NCBI RefSeq assembly: GCF_900187455.1
Contig: NZ_FYDX01000004.1
Span: 433,300 to 497,299 of the forward strand
Reading direction: 5' to 3'
DNA from: Pseudomonas sp. Irchel 3E13
GTDB lineage: Bacteria; Pseudomonadota; Gammaproteobacteria; Pseudomonadales; Pseudomonadaceae
Length of the DNA stretch: 64,000 bases
Numbering within the stretch: the first letter of the stretch is position 1; every line of letters begins with the position of its first letter. Below the pieces are notes generated by a model that worked only from the letters and a program-made list of their open reading frames with translations, made no database searches and was not told the DNA's origin. The position numbers were made by a program, and so were the translations under genes. Positions 50,724-62,260 of the stretch are shown here, piece after piece.

Positions 50724-52134
50724 GGCGCAATTCCTGCTTGCGAAGAAACAGTTTGGCCTTGGCCAGTTCCAGATTCGATGCGGGTAACAGCGCGTCGAGT
50801 TCTTCGATAAATTGCTTGGCGTCACTCAAGCGACCGCACTGGATGGCATCCAGCGCATCGTTCAGTTTTGCACCCACGTCCGGGTTACGAACGTGTGTGT
50901 CCATGACATCCAGCAGAACACTGTTGGCATCCTGGCCAAACTGTGACGGCACTCTGTCCAATTGACCATCGTTCAACGCAAACACCAGAACATCCGGGTA
51001 ATCACTGATTACCAGCGGTGAATGGGTGGTGAGGATGAACTGACAGTTGGGGAAGGTCCGCGTCAGATTACGAATGATTTCTCGCTGCCAGGTCGGATGC
51101 AGGTGCATGTCCACTTCGTCGATGAGTACGACACCCTGACCCTGCAAGGGATCATCGAGGCCGGGGTTCATCATCGCCAGGCGCCGGGCGATATCCCCCA
51201 CCAGCGCCATCAGGGTTTTCTCGCCCTGCGAGAGTTGAAGGACATTGAGAGCCAGGCCGGCTTTGTCGACCACCAGTTGCAGACGAGGTTTGCGCTGAAC
51301 ACGAAGGTTGGAGAAACCGGGCATGAATTGCTCGATCGCTTTACGGACCGCTGACAACTGAGGATCTACCGAGATCTCACGCAATCCGTTCATTACCACT
51401 TGCAGCTTTGCCAGTTCCTTGCCCAATGACCGGAAGTCTCCCGGTGTAATCTCATCAAGCGCTTGGGAATCCAGCGCGTTAACAAGTTCACCCAACCGTT
51501 CAAGTTGATCACGCTTGCGATCACTGGTGAGAATCTGATGGCCTATCTCATTTTCCTGGTCTTCACGATCCCTGAACCATTCAAAGAACTTCGTGAACTG
51601 CACCGAAGGGCTCAGGAAGTCTTCGTAGCCCACCAATTGGGAGAAAGCATTTCTCTTGTTCACCTTCAACGCTACTTCCAGAACCGAGCGCTCTACGGGG
51701 TAGTAGGCAACCAATGGAAGACTGCAGTCGTCGCTGTTGGTCAAGCGTGAACGATAGTCATCCGCCAGCACCCTGGCATCGACCAGAACAGAAGAATGCT
51801 GGCCGTTCATGCCTTGGCGAACGCGTGCCACGCTCCAGCGAAAATGCTCCTGCCCAGCGGCCACATCATGAACGTCAATGTCGATTGCGCAAGACGCTGC
51901 GCCCTCGCGAATCGAATCATCGTTGATGGGGCTACCTTTCCCCTTCTCACTGCGCAGGAGACCAATGAACCAGCTCATTGAAGTTGCCAACGCTTTAAGA
52001 ATGGAGGTTTTGCCAGCGCCATTGTTACCAACCAGAACGACGACCTTGGCGGGGGTAATTTCGTTTTCCATGAATGATGCTTCAAGGGATTCGAATCGCC
52101 CGAAGTTATGAAGTCGAAACTTTCTGATTTGCAT
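50707..52134 (-). CDS. ptuA: PtuA-like ATPase (Septu-type defence)
   Basis: A 475-residue ABC/SMC-type ATPase. Walker A VGNNGAGKTS is at residues 35-44. A central helical region (about 170-290) follows, then the signature LSQGEKTLMALVGDIARR, Walker B GVVLIDEVDMHLHPTWQ and the H-loop FILTTHSPLVIS. Together with the downstream HNH gene this fits PtuA. The start is ATG 52134 (MQIRKFRLHNFGRFES), because the frame further up does not fit the family start. Lower GC content than its neighbours and its place between fecR and fecA point to insertion as cargo. Confidence 0.87.
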   Translation of the reverse strand: MQIRKFRLHNFGRFESLEASFMENEITPAKVVVLVGNNGAGKTSILKALATSMSWFIGLLRSEKGKGSPINDDSIREGAASCAIDIDVHDVAAGQEHFRWSVARVRQGMNGQHSSVLVDARVLADDYRSRLTNSDDCSLPLVAYYPVERSVLEVALKVNKRNAFSQLVGYEDFLSPSVQFTKFFEWFRDREDQENEIGHQILTSDRKRDQLERLGELVNALDSQALDEITPGDFRSLGKELAKLQVVMNGLREISVDPQLSAVRKAIEQFMPGFSNLRVQRKPRLQLVVDKAGLALNVLQLSQGEKTLMALVGDIARRLAMMNPGLDDPLQGQGVVLIDEVDMHLHPTWQREIIRNLTRTFPNCQFILTTHSPLVISDYPDVLVFALNDGQLDRVPSQFGQDANSVLLDVMDTHVRNPDVGAKLNDALDAIQCGRLSDAKQFIEELDALLPASNLELAKAKLFLRKQELRLEKNR

Positions 52135-52249
52135 GGTCCGTACCCGGGATTGCCCTGAGTCAGGGGATACGCGCGCCCCTGAAAATTGCAGGAGCATAGC
52201 ATGAGGGCATGCCGAAACAGGACCGAGGCCTTTGGAGGAAGCACCGCCT

Positions 52250-53167
52250 CTAGCGTGGCTGCATCACCAGCACATAGTCGGTGTAGCGCTGGATGATCAT
52301 GGGGAACGCCTGTTCCAGGGTGGTCAGGGCGTCATCGAGGCGGTCGACGCGGAAGGTGCCGCTGACCCGCAATCCGCGCAGGCTGTCGTCGCCGATCAGC
52401 AGGTAGCCGGGACGGTAGCGCTGCAATTCGGCGAGCACGTCCGCCAGCGGGGTCATGTCGAACACCAGCCGGCCATGCTGCCAGGCCAGGGCCTTGGCGG
52501 TATCGACCGGCTGCTTCGCCAGCAGCGCCCCGCCCTGCCAGGTGACCTGTTCGCCGCCCGCCAGGGTGACGGCCGCGGCGTTGCCCTGCACCGCCACCCG
52601 CCCCTGGGCGACGGTGACCTGCACACCATTGTCCTGCTTGCGCACCGCGTAGACCGTGCCCAGCGCAGTGGCACTCAAGTCACCGGCGGCGACGCGGAAC
52701 GGCCGTTGTGGATCGTGGGCAACCTCGAACAGCGCTTCGCCTCTGCGCAGGACGATCTCGCGGCGGTCATCGCGCAGGGTGACATCAAGCGCCGAATCGG
52801 CGTCGAGGAAGATCCGCGAACCGTCGGCCAGGGTGATGCGCTGCTGTTCACCGCGGGCGGTGCGGTAGTCGGCGTCCCAGGCCTGCTGCCGGGCCAGGCC
52901 GAGGCTCACGCCGATCACCAGCACTGCCGCCGTTGCCCAGTGCCAAATTCGCGGTGACCGGGGTCGCTCGACCGCAACTTCGACCTGCCCCGCGAGTTGC
53001 CACAGCCGCCGGGCCTCGACAAACGCCTGCTGATGCTCCGGGTGTTCCTGGCACCAGGCGCGGGCGGCCTCGACATCGGCCGGGCTGGCGTCGCCCGAAG
53101 TCAGGCGCACCACCCAGGCATGGGCAGTGGCGTGCAGTTGGTGGTGGGGATCGTGGCTATCGGACAT
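52250..53167 (-). CDS. fecR: FecR-family anti-sigma regulator (module 3)
   Basis: A 305-residue FecR. The N-terminal domain (ATAHAWVVRLTSGDASPADVEA, HPEHQQAFVEARRLW) is followed by a membrane segment at about 80-98 (WHWATAAVLVIGVSLGLA) and the FecR core (QRITLADGSRIFLDADSALDV, IVLRRGEALFEVAHDPQRPF, LGTVYAVRK). The C-terminal short domain reads RYRPGYLLIGDDSLRGLRVSG. ATG 53167 lies 5 bases after the sigma stop. Its receptor gene lies 2.2 kb downstream beyond ptuAB. Confidence 0.92.
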   Translation of the reverse strand: MSDSHDPHHQLHATAHAWVVRLTSGDASPADVEAARAWCQEHPEHQQAFVEARRLWQLAGQVEVAVERPRSPRIWHWATAAVLVIGVSLGLARQQAWDADYRTARGEQQRITLADGSRIFLDADSALDVTLRDDRREIVLRRGEALFEVAHDPQRPFRVAAGDLSATALGTVYAVRKQDNGVQVTVAQGRVAVQGNAAAVTLAGGEQVTWQGGALLAKQPVDTAKALAWQHGRLVFDMTPLADVLAELQRYRPGYLLIGDDSLRGLRVSGTFRVDRLDDALTTLEQAFPMIIQRYTDYVLVMQPR

Positions 53168-53172
53168 GGCGG

Positions 53173-53679
53173 TCAACGCTGAAGACTTCGGCGCAAAAAG
53201 TCCAGCGCACCGGCGAGGCTTTTCTCCACCGTGCTCAGGGAAACGCCTAGCTCGCGGGCGACGTCCTTGTGCGCCATGCCCTGCAGCCGGCACATCAGGA
53301 AGATGCTTTTCGCCGGTTCGTCCATGCGCTGCCAAGCCGCGTTCAGCGCTTCCAGCTCCTGGCTGGCGGCGACCGTGTCGATGAGTTCGGGGCTTTCGCC
53401 GGTGACTTCGAAGAGATAGGCCAGGCCCTGGTCGTGACGCTCGCGGGACGCCCGGCTGCGCACGTGGTCGATGACCAGATTGCGGCCGATGCGGAAGATG
53501 AAGGCGCGCAGATTGTCCACCGGCTTGCGTGGTCGCTGGCTGAGCATGCGCAGGTAGGTTTCCTGGGCGAGGTCGGCGGCGGTCTCGGTGCTTTGCAGTT
53601 GCCGATAAAGAAACACCCGCAACTCACGCGCATGCGCCTTGAAGGCCCGCTCCAGTTCTTCGGTGGTCATGCTCGACAT
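53173..53679 (-). CDS. fecI: ECF sigma factor, FecI-like (module 3)
   Basis: A 168-residue ECF sigma. Region 2: FKAHARELRVFLYRQLQSTE, AADLAQETYLRMLSQRP and LRAFIFRIGRNLVIDHVR. Region 4: WQRMDEPAKSIFLMCRLQ, GMAHKDVARELGVSLSTVEKSLAGAL. It heads the minus-strand locus sigma-fecR-(ptuAB)-receptor. A Fur-like sequence lies about 45 bases upstream (53722-53738). Confidence 0.93.
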   Translation of the reverse strand: MSSMTTEELERAFKAHARELRVFLYRQLQSTETAADLAQETYLRMLSQRPRKPVDNLRAFIFRIGRNLVIDHVRSRASRERHDQGLAYLFEVTGESPELIDTVAASQELEALNAAWQRMDEPAKSIFLMCRLQGMAHKDVARELGVSLSTVEKSLAGALDFLRRSLQR

Positions 53680-53721
53680 GGCGGCCCATTGTCACTGCGG
53701 TGCGAGGGCGCAGACTTTATC

Positions 53722-53738
53722 GAGAACCATTCGCAAAT
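53722..53738. promoter_or_regulatory. Possible Fur box upstream of fecI (module 3)
   Basis: GAGAACCATTCGCAAAT resembles the common pseudomonad Fur-site form GAGAAT-x-ATT-x-GCAAAT/ATTT, with few differences. It lies in the expected promoter position of the sigma gene. Confidence 0.5.
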
Positions 53739-53794
53739 TCAATCTCTTCGTCGGCGGCGTTTTTCTTTCTGGGCGGTGGCGTGAGGTCGCGGCA

Positions 53795-53862
53795 CTTCGC
53801 GAGCAAGCTCGCTCCTACAAGGCTCCCCCTCACCCGGTAGGAGCGAGCTTGCTCGCGAAGAC
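53795..53862. repeat. Inverted REP pair (REPIN)
   Basis: TTCGCGAGCAAGCTCGCTCC and GGAGCGAGCTTGCTCGCGAA face each other about 22 bases apart, in the 335-base gap between the module 3 sigma gene and the glutamine-synthetase-like gene. I see nothing else of note in this gap besides the Fur-like site. Confidence 0.85.
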
Positions 53863-54014
53863 AGGCAACTACCGTCTGGTGCCGGCACCCGCATTCCTGC
53901 ACAAAACGGATAGAACCGCCCCCCGCCTCCAGCGAACACTAGCCCCGTCGGCACCGACCACCCACTCGGTCGCCTGCCTTCGAGTGCCTAAACAACTACC
54001 CGCTAGAGGTTTGC

Positions 54015-55373
54015 ATGAACACCCCCGCGCATCAGCTGGCCACCTGGCTGAAGCAACACCAGATCACCGAAGTCGAATGCATTGTCAGTGACCTCACCGG
54101 CATCGCCCGCGGCAAGATTTCCCCCACCAACAAGTTCCTCGGCGAAGGCGGCATGCGCCTCCCGGAAAGCGTGCTGCTGCAGACGGTCACCGGCGATTTC
54201 GTCGATGACGATATCTACTACAGCCTGCTGGACGAGGCGGATATCGACATGTTCTGCCGCCCCGATGCCGACGCGGTGTTCCTGGTGCCCTGGGCCATCG
54301 AGCCCACCGCGATGGTGATTCACGACACCTACGACAAGCAGGGCAACCCGGTCGAGCTGTCGCCGCGCAACGTGCTCAAGCGCGTGCTGCAGCTCTACAA
54401 GGACAAGGGCTGGACGCCGATCGTCGCGCCGGAAATGGAGTTCTACCTGACCAAGCGCAGCAGCGACCCGGACTTCCCGCTGGAAGCGCCGATCGGCCGT
54501 TCCGGTCGTCCGGAAAGTGGCCGGCAGAGTTTCTCGATCGATGCCGCCAACGAATTCGATCCGCTGTTCGAGGACGTCTACGACTGGTGCGAAGCCCAGG
54601 GCCTGGACCTCGACACGCTGATCCACGAAGACGGCCCGGCGCAGATGGAGATCAACTTCCGCCACGGCGACGCGCTGTCGCTGGCCGACCAGATCACCGT
54701 GTTCAAGCGCACCATGCGCGAGGCGGCGCTCAAGCACAACGTGGCGGCGACCTTCATGGCCAAGCCGATCACCGACGAGCCGGGCAGCGCCATGCATATC
54801 CACCAAAGCGTGGTGGACAGCGCATCGGGCCGCAATATCTTCGTCAATGAAGACGGTTCGATGAGCGAGCTTTTCCTGCACTACATCGGTGGCCTGCAGA
54901 AGTACATCCCCAAGGTGCTGCCGATGTTCGCGCCGAACGTGAACTCGTTCCGCCGCTTCCTGCCGGACACTTCGGCGCCGGTCAACGTCGAGTGGGGCGA
55001 AGAGAACCGCACCGCCGGCCTGCGTGTGCCGCCCTCCTCGCCTGAAGCCATGCGCGTGGAAAACCGCCTGCCCGGCGCCGACGCCAACCCGTACCTGGCC
55101 ATCGCCGCCAGCCTGCTGTGCGGCTATCTCGGCATGGTCGAGCGGATCGAGCCGAGCGCGCCGGTCCAGGGCCGCGCCTACGAGCGCCGCAGCCTGCGCC
55201 TGCCGGTCACCATCGAAGACGCGCTGGCGGCCATGGAAGAGTGCGCGGTGCTGGAACAGTACCTCGGGCGCAAGTTCGTCCAGGGTTACGTCGCGGTCAA
55301 GCGCACCGAGCACGAGAACTTCAAACGCGTGATCAGCTCCTGGGAGCGGGAATTCCTGCTGCTGAGCGTCTGA
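54015..55373 (+). CDS. puuA: Gamma-glutamylputrescine synthetase (glutamine synthetase family)
   Basis: A 452-residue ATP-dependent ligase, probably joining glutamate to putrescine or another polyamine. Glutamine-synthetase motifs: ECIVSDLTGIARGK, PIVAPEMEFYLTKR (metal-binding Glu), QMEINFRHGDALSLADQ, KPITDEPGSAMHIHQS, NSFRRFLPDTSAPVNVEWGEENR and RVPPSSPEAMRVENRLPGADANPYLA. The absence of the adenylylation-tyrosine tail and the short N-terminus separate it from GlnA. The genes that follow encode a polyamine-binding protein and a PuuB-like oxidase, supporting polyamine catabolism. Confidence 0.92.
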   Translation: MNTPAHQLATWLKQHQITEVECIVSDLTGIARGKISPTNKFLGEGGMRLPESVLLQTVTGDFVDDDIYYSLLDEADIDMFCRPDADAVFLVPWAIEPTAMVIHDTYDKQGNPVELSPRNVLKRVLQLYKDKGWTPIVAPEMEFYLTKRSSDPDFPLEAPIGRSGRPESGRQSFSIDAANEFDPLFEDVYDWCEAQGLDLDTLIHEDGPAQMEINFRHGDALSLADQITVFKRTMREAALKHNVAATFMAKPITDEPGSAMHIHQSVVDSASGRNIFVNEDGSMSELFLHYIGGLQKYIPKVLPMFAPNVNSFRRFLPDTSAPVNVEWGEENRTAGLRVPPSSPEAMRVENRLPGADANPYLAIAASLLCGYLGMVERIEPSAPVQGRAYERRSLRLPVTIEDALAAMEECAVLEQYLGRKFVQGYVAVKRTEHENFKRVISSWEREFLLLSV

Positions 55374-57817
<2,444 letters not shown>

Positions 57818-57840
57818 CTGCGGGTTGGCAATTGAAGCGC

Positions 57841-57882
57841 CCTCAAGATCGAATATCGCCTGCGCGGTGCTCGATCCTGAGG
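57841..57882. terminator. Hairpin between convergent oxidoreductase and receptor genes
   Basis: CCTCAAGATCGA and TCGATCCTGAGG pair at 11 of 12 positions around an 18-base loop, between two convergent genes. There is no T-run; a bidirectional role is possible. Confidence 0.35.
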
Positions 57883-57949
57883 TCGATGAAGAGAGGGAGG
57901 CAGGCACCTCACGCGACCACAGCCCCCCTCACTGCGTCTTCCCTTTCAA

Positions 57950-60427
57950 TCACCAGTCATACGTCATCTGCACCGAAGCCACTCGCTCCTGCCCGTAGTA
58001 GCAGCCGAACGAGTAGTTGCAGTCCGACACATACTCCCGGTCAAACAGGTTCTGCACGTTCAGGCTGGCCTGCAAACCGCGCAGGCTCGGGTCGAAGCGG
58101 CTCAGGTCGTAGCGCACGGTGGCGTCATACACGACCCACGCCGGCACGTCGAAGGAGTTCGCCGAATCGCCCGGCTTGCGCCCGGTGTAACGCGCACCCG
58201 CGCCCACGGTCAGGCCGTCGACGCCAACGCCGGTGAAGTGGTAATCCGCCCACAGGCTGGCCGACACCGGCGCCTGGGACTCGTTGCGGTTGCCTTGATC
58301 GCCGTAGGTGCTCTTGGTGTAGAACGAGTCGATGTAGGTCGCCGCCGCCAGCAGGTCGATGTTGTCGATGCTGGATTTCACTTCCAGCTCCACCCCGCGT
58401 GAACGCACTTCGCCGCTTTGCGCCTGGTACTGCGGGTATTCGGTGTCGCCCGTGAGGACGTTCTTCTGCTTGACCTGGAACACCGACGCGGTGATCAGGG
58501 TCTTCTCCAGCGGCTGGTATTTCAGCCCCACTTCGTACTGCTCGCCCTCGGTCGGTTCGAAGGCTTTGCCACCCCGCTCCGGCGCGGCGGTGCCGATGGT
58601 TGGCAGGAAGGATTGCGAGTAGCTGACATAAGGCGCCAGGCCGAACTCGGTGACGTAGGTCAGGCCGACACGCCCGGTGAATTTGTTGTCACGCTGCGAG
58701 GCGATGGAGTGGGCCAGCAGGTCCTTGTTGTCGATCTCGGCCCAGTCCTGGCGACCGCCGACGGTGAGGATCCACTGGTCGAGGCGGATCTGGTCCTGGA
58801 AGTACAGGCCGGTCTGGCGCACGGTGTTGTCCCATTGGGTGTCGAGCACCGGGGTGACGCTGGAGCTGTCGAAGTTGTTCTTGCCGTAGAGGTTCACCGG
58901 CAACACGTTGTAGGCGTTGTAGCCATCGTACTGGCGAGTGAAGTGACGGTAGTCGACGCCAGTCAGGGTGGTGTGCTGCAAGGCACCGGTGGCGAACTTG
59001 TACTCCAGGTTGTTATCGACCGTGTAGGCGATGTTGTGCTGGCGCCAGTCGAGCTTGACCCGATTGGCCTGGGTGTAGTCGGTCACGTTGTTGGCGTCGG
59101 TGACGAAACTGCGCAGGTAGAAGCCTTTGTAGCGGTCGCGCACGTCGGTGTAGCGGGCGGTGGAGCGGAAGCTCAGGTCGTCGCTGAAGGCGTGGCTGAA
59201 GTCATAGCCAGCGATGTACTGGTTGCGTTTGTAGTCGTTGTAGTGCGAGTCGCCAGAGAAGAAATTGCGGTCGATGCGCTCGCCATTCGGGCCGCGATCA
59301 AGGGAGCCGATGCGCGGCAACGACTGGTAGTCGGCCAGACCGTCATCGCGCTGGACCTGCGCCAGCAGTGTGAGCGAGGTGCTGTCATTCGGCGTCCAGG
59401 TCAGGCTGGGCGCCAGCAGCAGGCGTTCAGCATGGGTGTGGTCGACCTGATCGTTGCCCTTGCTGCTCAGGCCGATCAGCCGATAGCTGAAGGCGCCCTG
59501 CTCGTCCAGCGGACCGCTGCTGTCGAAGGCACCGTTGACCCGGTTGTAGCTGCCGGCACCGAGCTTGATCTGATTGCGCGCTTCGCGGGTCGGGCGCTTG
59601 GACACCAGGTTGATCAGGCCACCCGGCTGGTTCTGGCCGAACAGCACCGAGGACGGGCCCTTGAGCACTTCGATGCGCTCCAGGGTGTACGGATCGATCT
59701 GCGGCGCGCCGCCCAGGCTACCGGCATACGGCACATAGGCGCCGTCGAAGTACAGCGGGGTCGGCGCGAAGCCACGGCTGGTGATTTCGTCGGCGATCGC
59801 GTTGCGGTCAGTGAAGCCGCCGGTGCTCAGGCCCGGGGTGTAGCGCAGGGCCTGGGTCAGGTTGCGCGCGCCCTGGTTCTGCACCTGCTCGGCGGTGACC
59901 ACGTTGATCGCCTGGGGGATTTCCAGGATCGGCGTGTCGGTCTTGGTGGCGGTGGCGCTGCGGGTGGCGACATAGCCGTCCACCGGGCCCCAGGCCGACT
60001 CGACCGCAGTGCTGTTGATGCTGGTGCTGTCCAGTTGCAGGGAACCGTCGCTGACCGCCGGCAAAAGCGAGTAGCTGCCGTTGGCCTGGCGCACCACTTG
60101 CAGGCGACTGCCCGCTAGCAACTGGCGCAGGCCGGCGTCGATGTCGTAGCGGCCGCGCAGGCCCGGCGATTTCAGCCCGCGAGCATGAGCCGGATCGAAG
60201 GACACGGTGATGCCAGCGGTGGCGGCAAATTGAGTCAGCGCGGCGTCCAGCGATCCGGCCGGAATATCGAAGGCGGCTTCGGTGCGGCTTTCAGCCATGG
60301 CCGGCGCGACGCCCACCAGCATCACCGCTGGCGTGGCCAATGCGGCGCCCAGCAGCGCGCCATGAATGGCCCGGCTCAGCGCGGAAGTTTTCGGTGCAGC
60401 GGAAGTGCGGTCAGTGGAACGGGACAT
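57950..60427 (-). CDS. TonB-dependent siderophore receptor with signalling domain (module 4)
   Basis: An 825-residue receptor. It has an extended signal peptide (about 1-45, ending AMA-E) and an STN domain (50-120: FDIPAGSLDAALTQFAATAG, ITVSFDPAHARGLKSPGL). The plug is at about 160-290 (TKTDTPILEIPQAINVVTAEQ, YTLERIEVLKGPSSVLFGQN, QPGGLINLVSKRPT). The barrel has a cysteine pair in a late loop (YVSDCNYSFGCYYG) and ends in YDW. The plug words are like those of FoxA/FhuE/FpvA-type receptors. Its sigma and FecR genes lie directly upstream. The same promoter-like motif as in module 2 lies 55 bases before the ATG. Confidence 0.93.
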   Translation of the reverse strand: MSRSTDRTSAAPKTSALSRAIHGALLGAALATPAVMLVGVAPAMAESRTEAAFDIPAGSLDAALTQFAATAGITVSFDPAHARGLKSPGLRGRYDIDAGLRQLLAGSRLQVVRQANGSYSLLPAVSDGSLQLDSTSINSTAVESAWGPVDGYVATRSATATKTDTPILEIPQAINVVTAEQVQNQGARNLTQALRYTPGLSTGGFTDRNAIADEITSRGFAPTPLYFDGAYVPYAGSLGGAPQIDPYTLERIEVLKGPSSVLFGQNQPGGLINLVSKRPTREARNQIKLGAGSYNRVNGAFDSSGPLDEQGAFSYRLIGLSSKGNDQVDHTHAERLLLAPSLTWTPNDSTSLTLLAQVQRDDGLADYQSLPRIGSLDRGPNGERIDRNFFSGDSHYNDYKRNQYIAGYDFSHAFSDDLSFRSTARYTDVRDRYKGFYLRSFVTDANNVTDYTQANRVKLDWRQHNIAYTVDNNLEYKFATGALQHTTLTGVDYRHFTRQYDGYNAYNVLPVNLYGKNNFDSSSVTPVLDTQWDNTVRQTGLYFQDQIRLDQWILTVGGRQDWAEIDNKDLLAHSIASQRDNKFTGRVGLTYVTEFGLAPYVSYSQSFLPTIGTAAPERGGKAFEPTEGEQYEVGLKYQPLEKTLITASVFQVKQKNVLTGDTEYPQYQAQSGEVRSRGVELEVKSSIDNIDLLAAATYIDSFYTKSTYGDQGNRNESQAPVSASLWADYHFTGVGVDGLTVGAGARYTGRKPGDSANSFDVPAWVVYDATVRYDLSRFDPSLRGLQASLNVQNLFDREYVSDCNYSFGCYYGQERVASVQMTYDW

Positions 60428-60482
60428 GCGGTTTCCTTTCGCCCTGTGGCAGTGATGAACGGCGTCTCTGTGGCGCCTCTAC

Positions 60483-60506
60483 CTACAAGTCGAAGCTGGA
60501 TGAGAA
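60483..60506 (-). promoter_or_regulatory. Promoter-like motif before module 4 receptor gene
   Basis: Read on the minus strand it is TTCTCAT-N6-TCGACTTGTAG, matching the module 2 site (TTCTCAT-N6-TCGACCTGTAAG) in words and spacing and at nearly the same distance from the start codon. Confidence 0.5.
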
Positions 60507-60522
60507 TCGATAACCCCCTGAG

Positions 60523-60537
60523 TGAAAATAATTCTCA
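60523..60537. promoter_or_regulatory. Possible Fur-like site at the fecR/receptor junction (module 4)
   Basis: TGAAAATAATTCTCA, a near-palindrome resembling half of a Fur box (GAAAAT-x-ATTCTC). It overlaps the fecR stop. The assignment is tentative. Confidence 0.35.
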
Positions 60538-61476
60538 GGCCGCCTCGACCCGCGTCCAGAACCGGCTGAAACGGCGGATACGCACCGGCAAGGTGGTGGT
60601 CAGGTTATCGAGGACGATATCGGTATCCGCCAGGTGGAAGGCCCCGGAAATGCGCAAGTCGCCAATCGCCTCGGTGCAGCCCAGATGCCCCGGTCGATAG
60701 CGCTGCAACTCGGTGATGAAGTCGCCCAACCGCCAGTCGTTGGCCACCAGCATGCCGCGGGTCCAGGCGTCGACCTGGGATGGCGCCGGTTGCAGATCAC
60801 CCATCTGCGCGGCGCTGAAGCTGAGTTGCTGACCCGCCTCCACCCGCACCGCGGCCTGCGCATCGGCGCAACGCACTTCCACCGCGTGCTCCAGCACACA
60901 GACCCGTGTGCGCTCGCCCTCGCGGCGGACGATGAACCGCGTGCCCAACGCGCGCACGCTGCCCTGCGCGGTGTGCACGACGAAAGGCCGCGACAGCGTA
61001 TCTCGAGCAGTTTCGATGAGGATTTCGCCGTCCAGCAGGTTCACCTGACGCAGTTGCGCGCTGTAGCGGATGTCCACGGCACTGGCGGTGTTGAGCTGCA
61101 ACTGGCTGCCGTCGTCCAGACGCAGCGAGCGGCGTTCGCCCGTGCCGGTGCGTTGGTCGGCCAGCAACGTCTGCATCGGCGTGCTGCGCCAGGCCAGGCT
61201 GCCCGCCCCGCCCGCCGCCAGCAGGATCGACAGAACCTTGAGCACCTCGCGACGTCTCGCCCTGGCCCCGGCCAACGTGGTCCGGGCCAGTTGCGGCGAA
61301 ACCTGCTCGAACTTGCCTTGCAGACGTCCCAGCCGTTCCCACGCCTGCTGATGCAGCGGGTCGCTGAGCAGCCAGTGCTGGTGTGCGGCGCGGGTCGCCG
61401 CGTCCGGCTCGCAGCGCAACTCCACGTACCAGTGGGCGGCGGCCTCGAGGATGTTGCGCTCCAGCACAGCGGCCAT
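60535..61476 (-). CDS. fecR: FecR-family anti-sigma regulator (module 4)
   Basis: A 313-residue FecR. The N-terminal domain (AAAHWYVELRCEPDAATRAA, DPLHQQAWERLGRLQGKFEQ) is followed by a membrane helix at about 80-97 (VLKVLSILLAAGGAGSLAW) and the FecR core (RRSLRLDDGSQLQLNTASAVDI, LLDGEILIETARDTLSRPF, LGTRFIVRREGERT). The C-terminal RYRPGHLGCTEAIGDLRISG is shared with modules 1 and 2. It starts 3 bases after the sigma stop. Confidence 0.92.
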   Translation of the reverse strand: MAAVLERNILEAAAHWYVELRCEPDAATRAAHQHWLLSDPLHQQAWERLGRLQGKFEQVSPQLARTTLAGARARRREVLKVLSILLAAGGAGSLAWRSTPMQTLLADQRTGTGERRSLRLDDGSQLQLNTASAVDIRYSAQLRQVNLLDGEILIETARDTLSRPFVVHTAQGSVRALGTRFIVRREGERTRVCVLEHAVEVRCADAQAAVRVEAGQQLSFSAAQMGDLQPAPSQVDAWTRGMLVANDWRLGDFITELQRYRPGHLGCTEAIGDLRISGAFHLADTDIVLDNLTTTLPVRIRRFSRFWTRVEAA

Positions 61477-61479
61477 GGC

Positions 61480-61989
61480 CTACTCCTCCACCAGCAGCAG
61501 GCAATGGGTCAGGGCGCGCACGGCGTGTTTCTTCACCGTAGTCACCGAGAGGTCCTGGCGCCGGGCGATCTCGACGTAGCTCAGGCCGTCGAGCTGGGCC
61601 ATCAGGAAGATTTCGCGGGTGCGGGCGCCGAGGCCGTCGAGCAGACGGTCGATGTCCATCAGCGTCTCGATGATCTGCAGTCGGGTTTCCGGCGAAATAT
61701 CCACCGGTTCCGGGCGCGCCGCCAGGGCATCAAGGTACGCCTGCTCCAGCGCACGACGACGAAACATGTCGATCATCAGGCTGCGCGCCACCGTACTCAG
61801 GTACGCCCGCGGCTCGCGCAGGTCGGCGGCCTTGCGCAGGGTGAGCACGCGCATGAAGGTGTCCTGGGCCAGGTCCGCCGCGTGGTCGACACAACCCAGC
61901 CGGTTGCGCAGCCAGCCGCAGAGCCAGGAATGATGATCCTCGTACAGCGAGTGCACGGCTTTTTGCAGCGAGAGGTCGACGGAAGACAT
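61480..61989 (-). CDS. fecI: ECF sigma factor, FecI-like (module 4)
   Basis: A 169-residue ECF sigma. Region 2: HSLYEDHHSWLCGWLRNRLG, HAADLAQDTFMRVLTLRKA and PRAYLSTVARSLMIDMFRR. Region 4: LGARTREIFLMAQLDGLSYV, EIARRQDLSVTTVKKHAVRA. It is closer in sequence to the sigma factors of modules 1 and 2 than to module 3 (DHHSWL and RAYLSTVAR words), which fits the shared promoter motif. A good Fur-like site lies 27 bases upstream (62016-62034). Confidence 0.93.
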   Translation of the reverse strand: MSSVDLSLQKAVHSLYEDHHSWLCGWLRNRLGCVDHAADLAQDTFMRVLTLRKAADLREPRAYLSTVARSLMIDMFRRRALEQAYLDALAARPEPVDISPETRLQIIETLMDIDRLLDGLGARTREIFLMAQLDGLSYVEIARRQDLSVTTVKKHAVRALTHCLLLVEE

Positions 61990-62015
61990 GGCAGGAAACC
62001 AGGCGGTAACAAGTG

Positions 62016-62034
62016 GTAATGAATCTCATTTAAC
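62016..62034. promoter_or_regulatory. Putative Fur box upstream of fecI (module 4)
   Basis: GTAATGAATCTCATTTAAC: the AATGA...TCATTT arrangement fits the 19-bp Fur consensus. It lies 27 bases before the sigma start, overlapping the expected promoter. The remaining gap to the permease (62035-62260) shows nothing else I can name. Confidence 0.55.
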
Positions 62035-62260
62035 AGGAATAATATTACCCTTGGCAACCCTGGTGTCATTCCTCGCTTGCGCCGACCGGTCGCCCTCACC
62101 CGACGCGCTACCCCAGTTTTTTTAAGGCTTGAGAGCACATATTTACTAATTTATCCGGCGCCCGGCACCGCTCAAGATCCGCTCCAACAAGAAAAGGCAC
62201 CGGCCTCGCCGATGCCAACCGAAGTACCGCAGCGTACTCATCCTTGCCTTGGAGTCCGTC

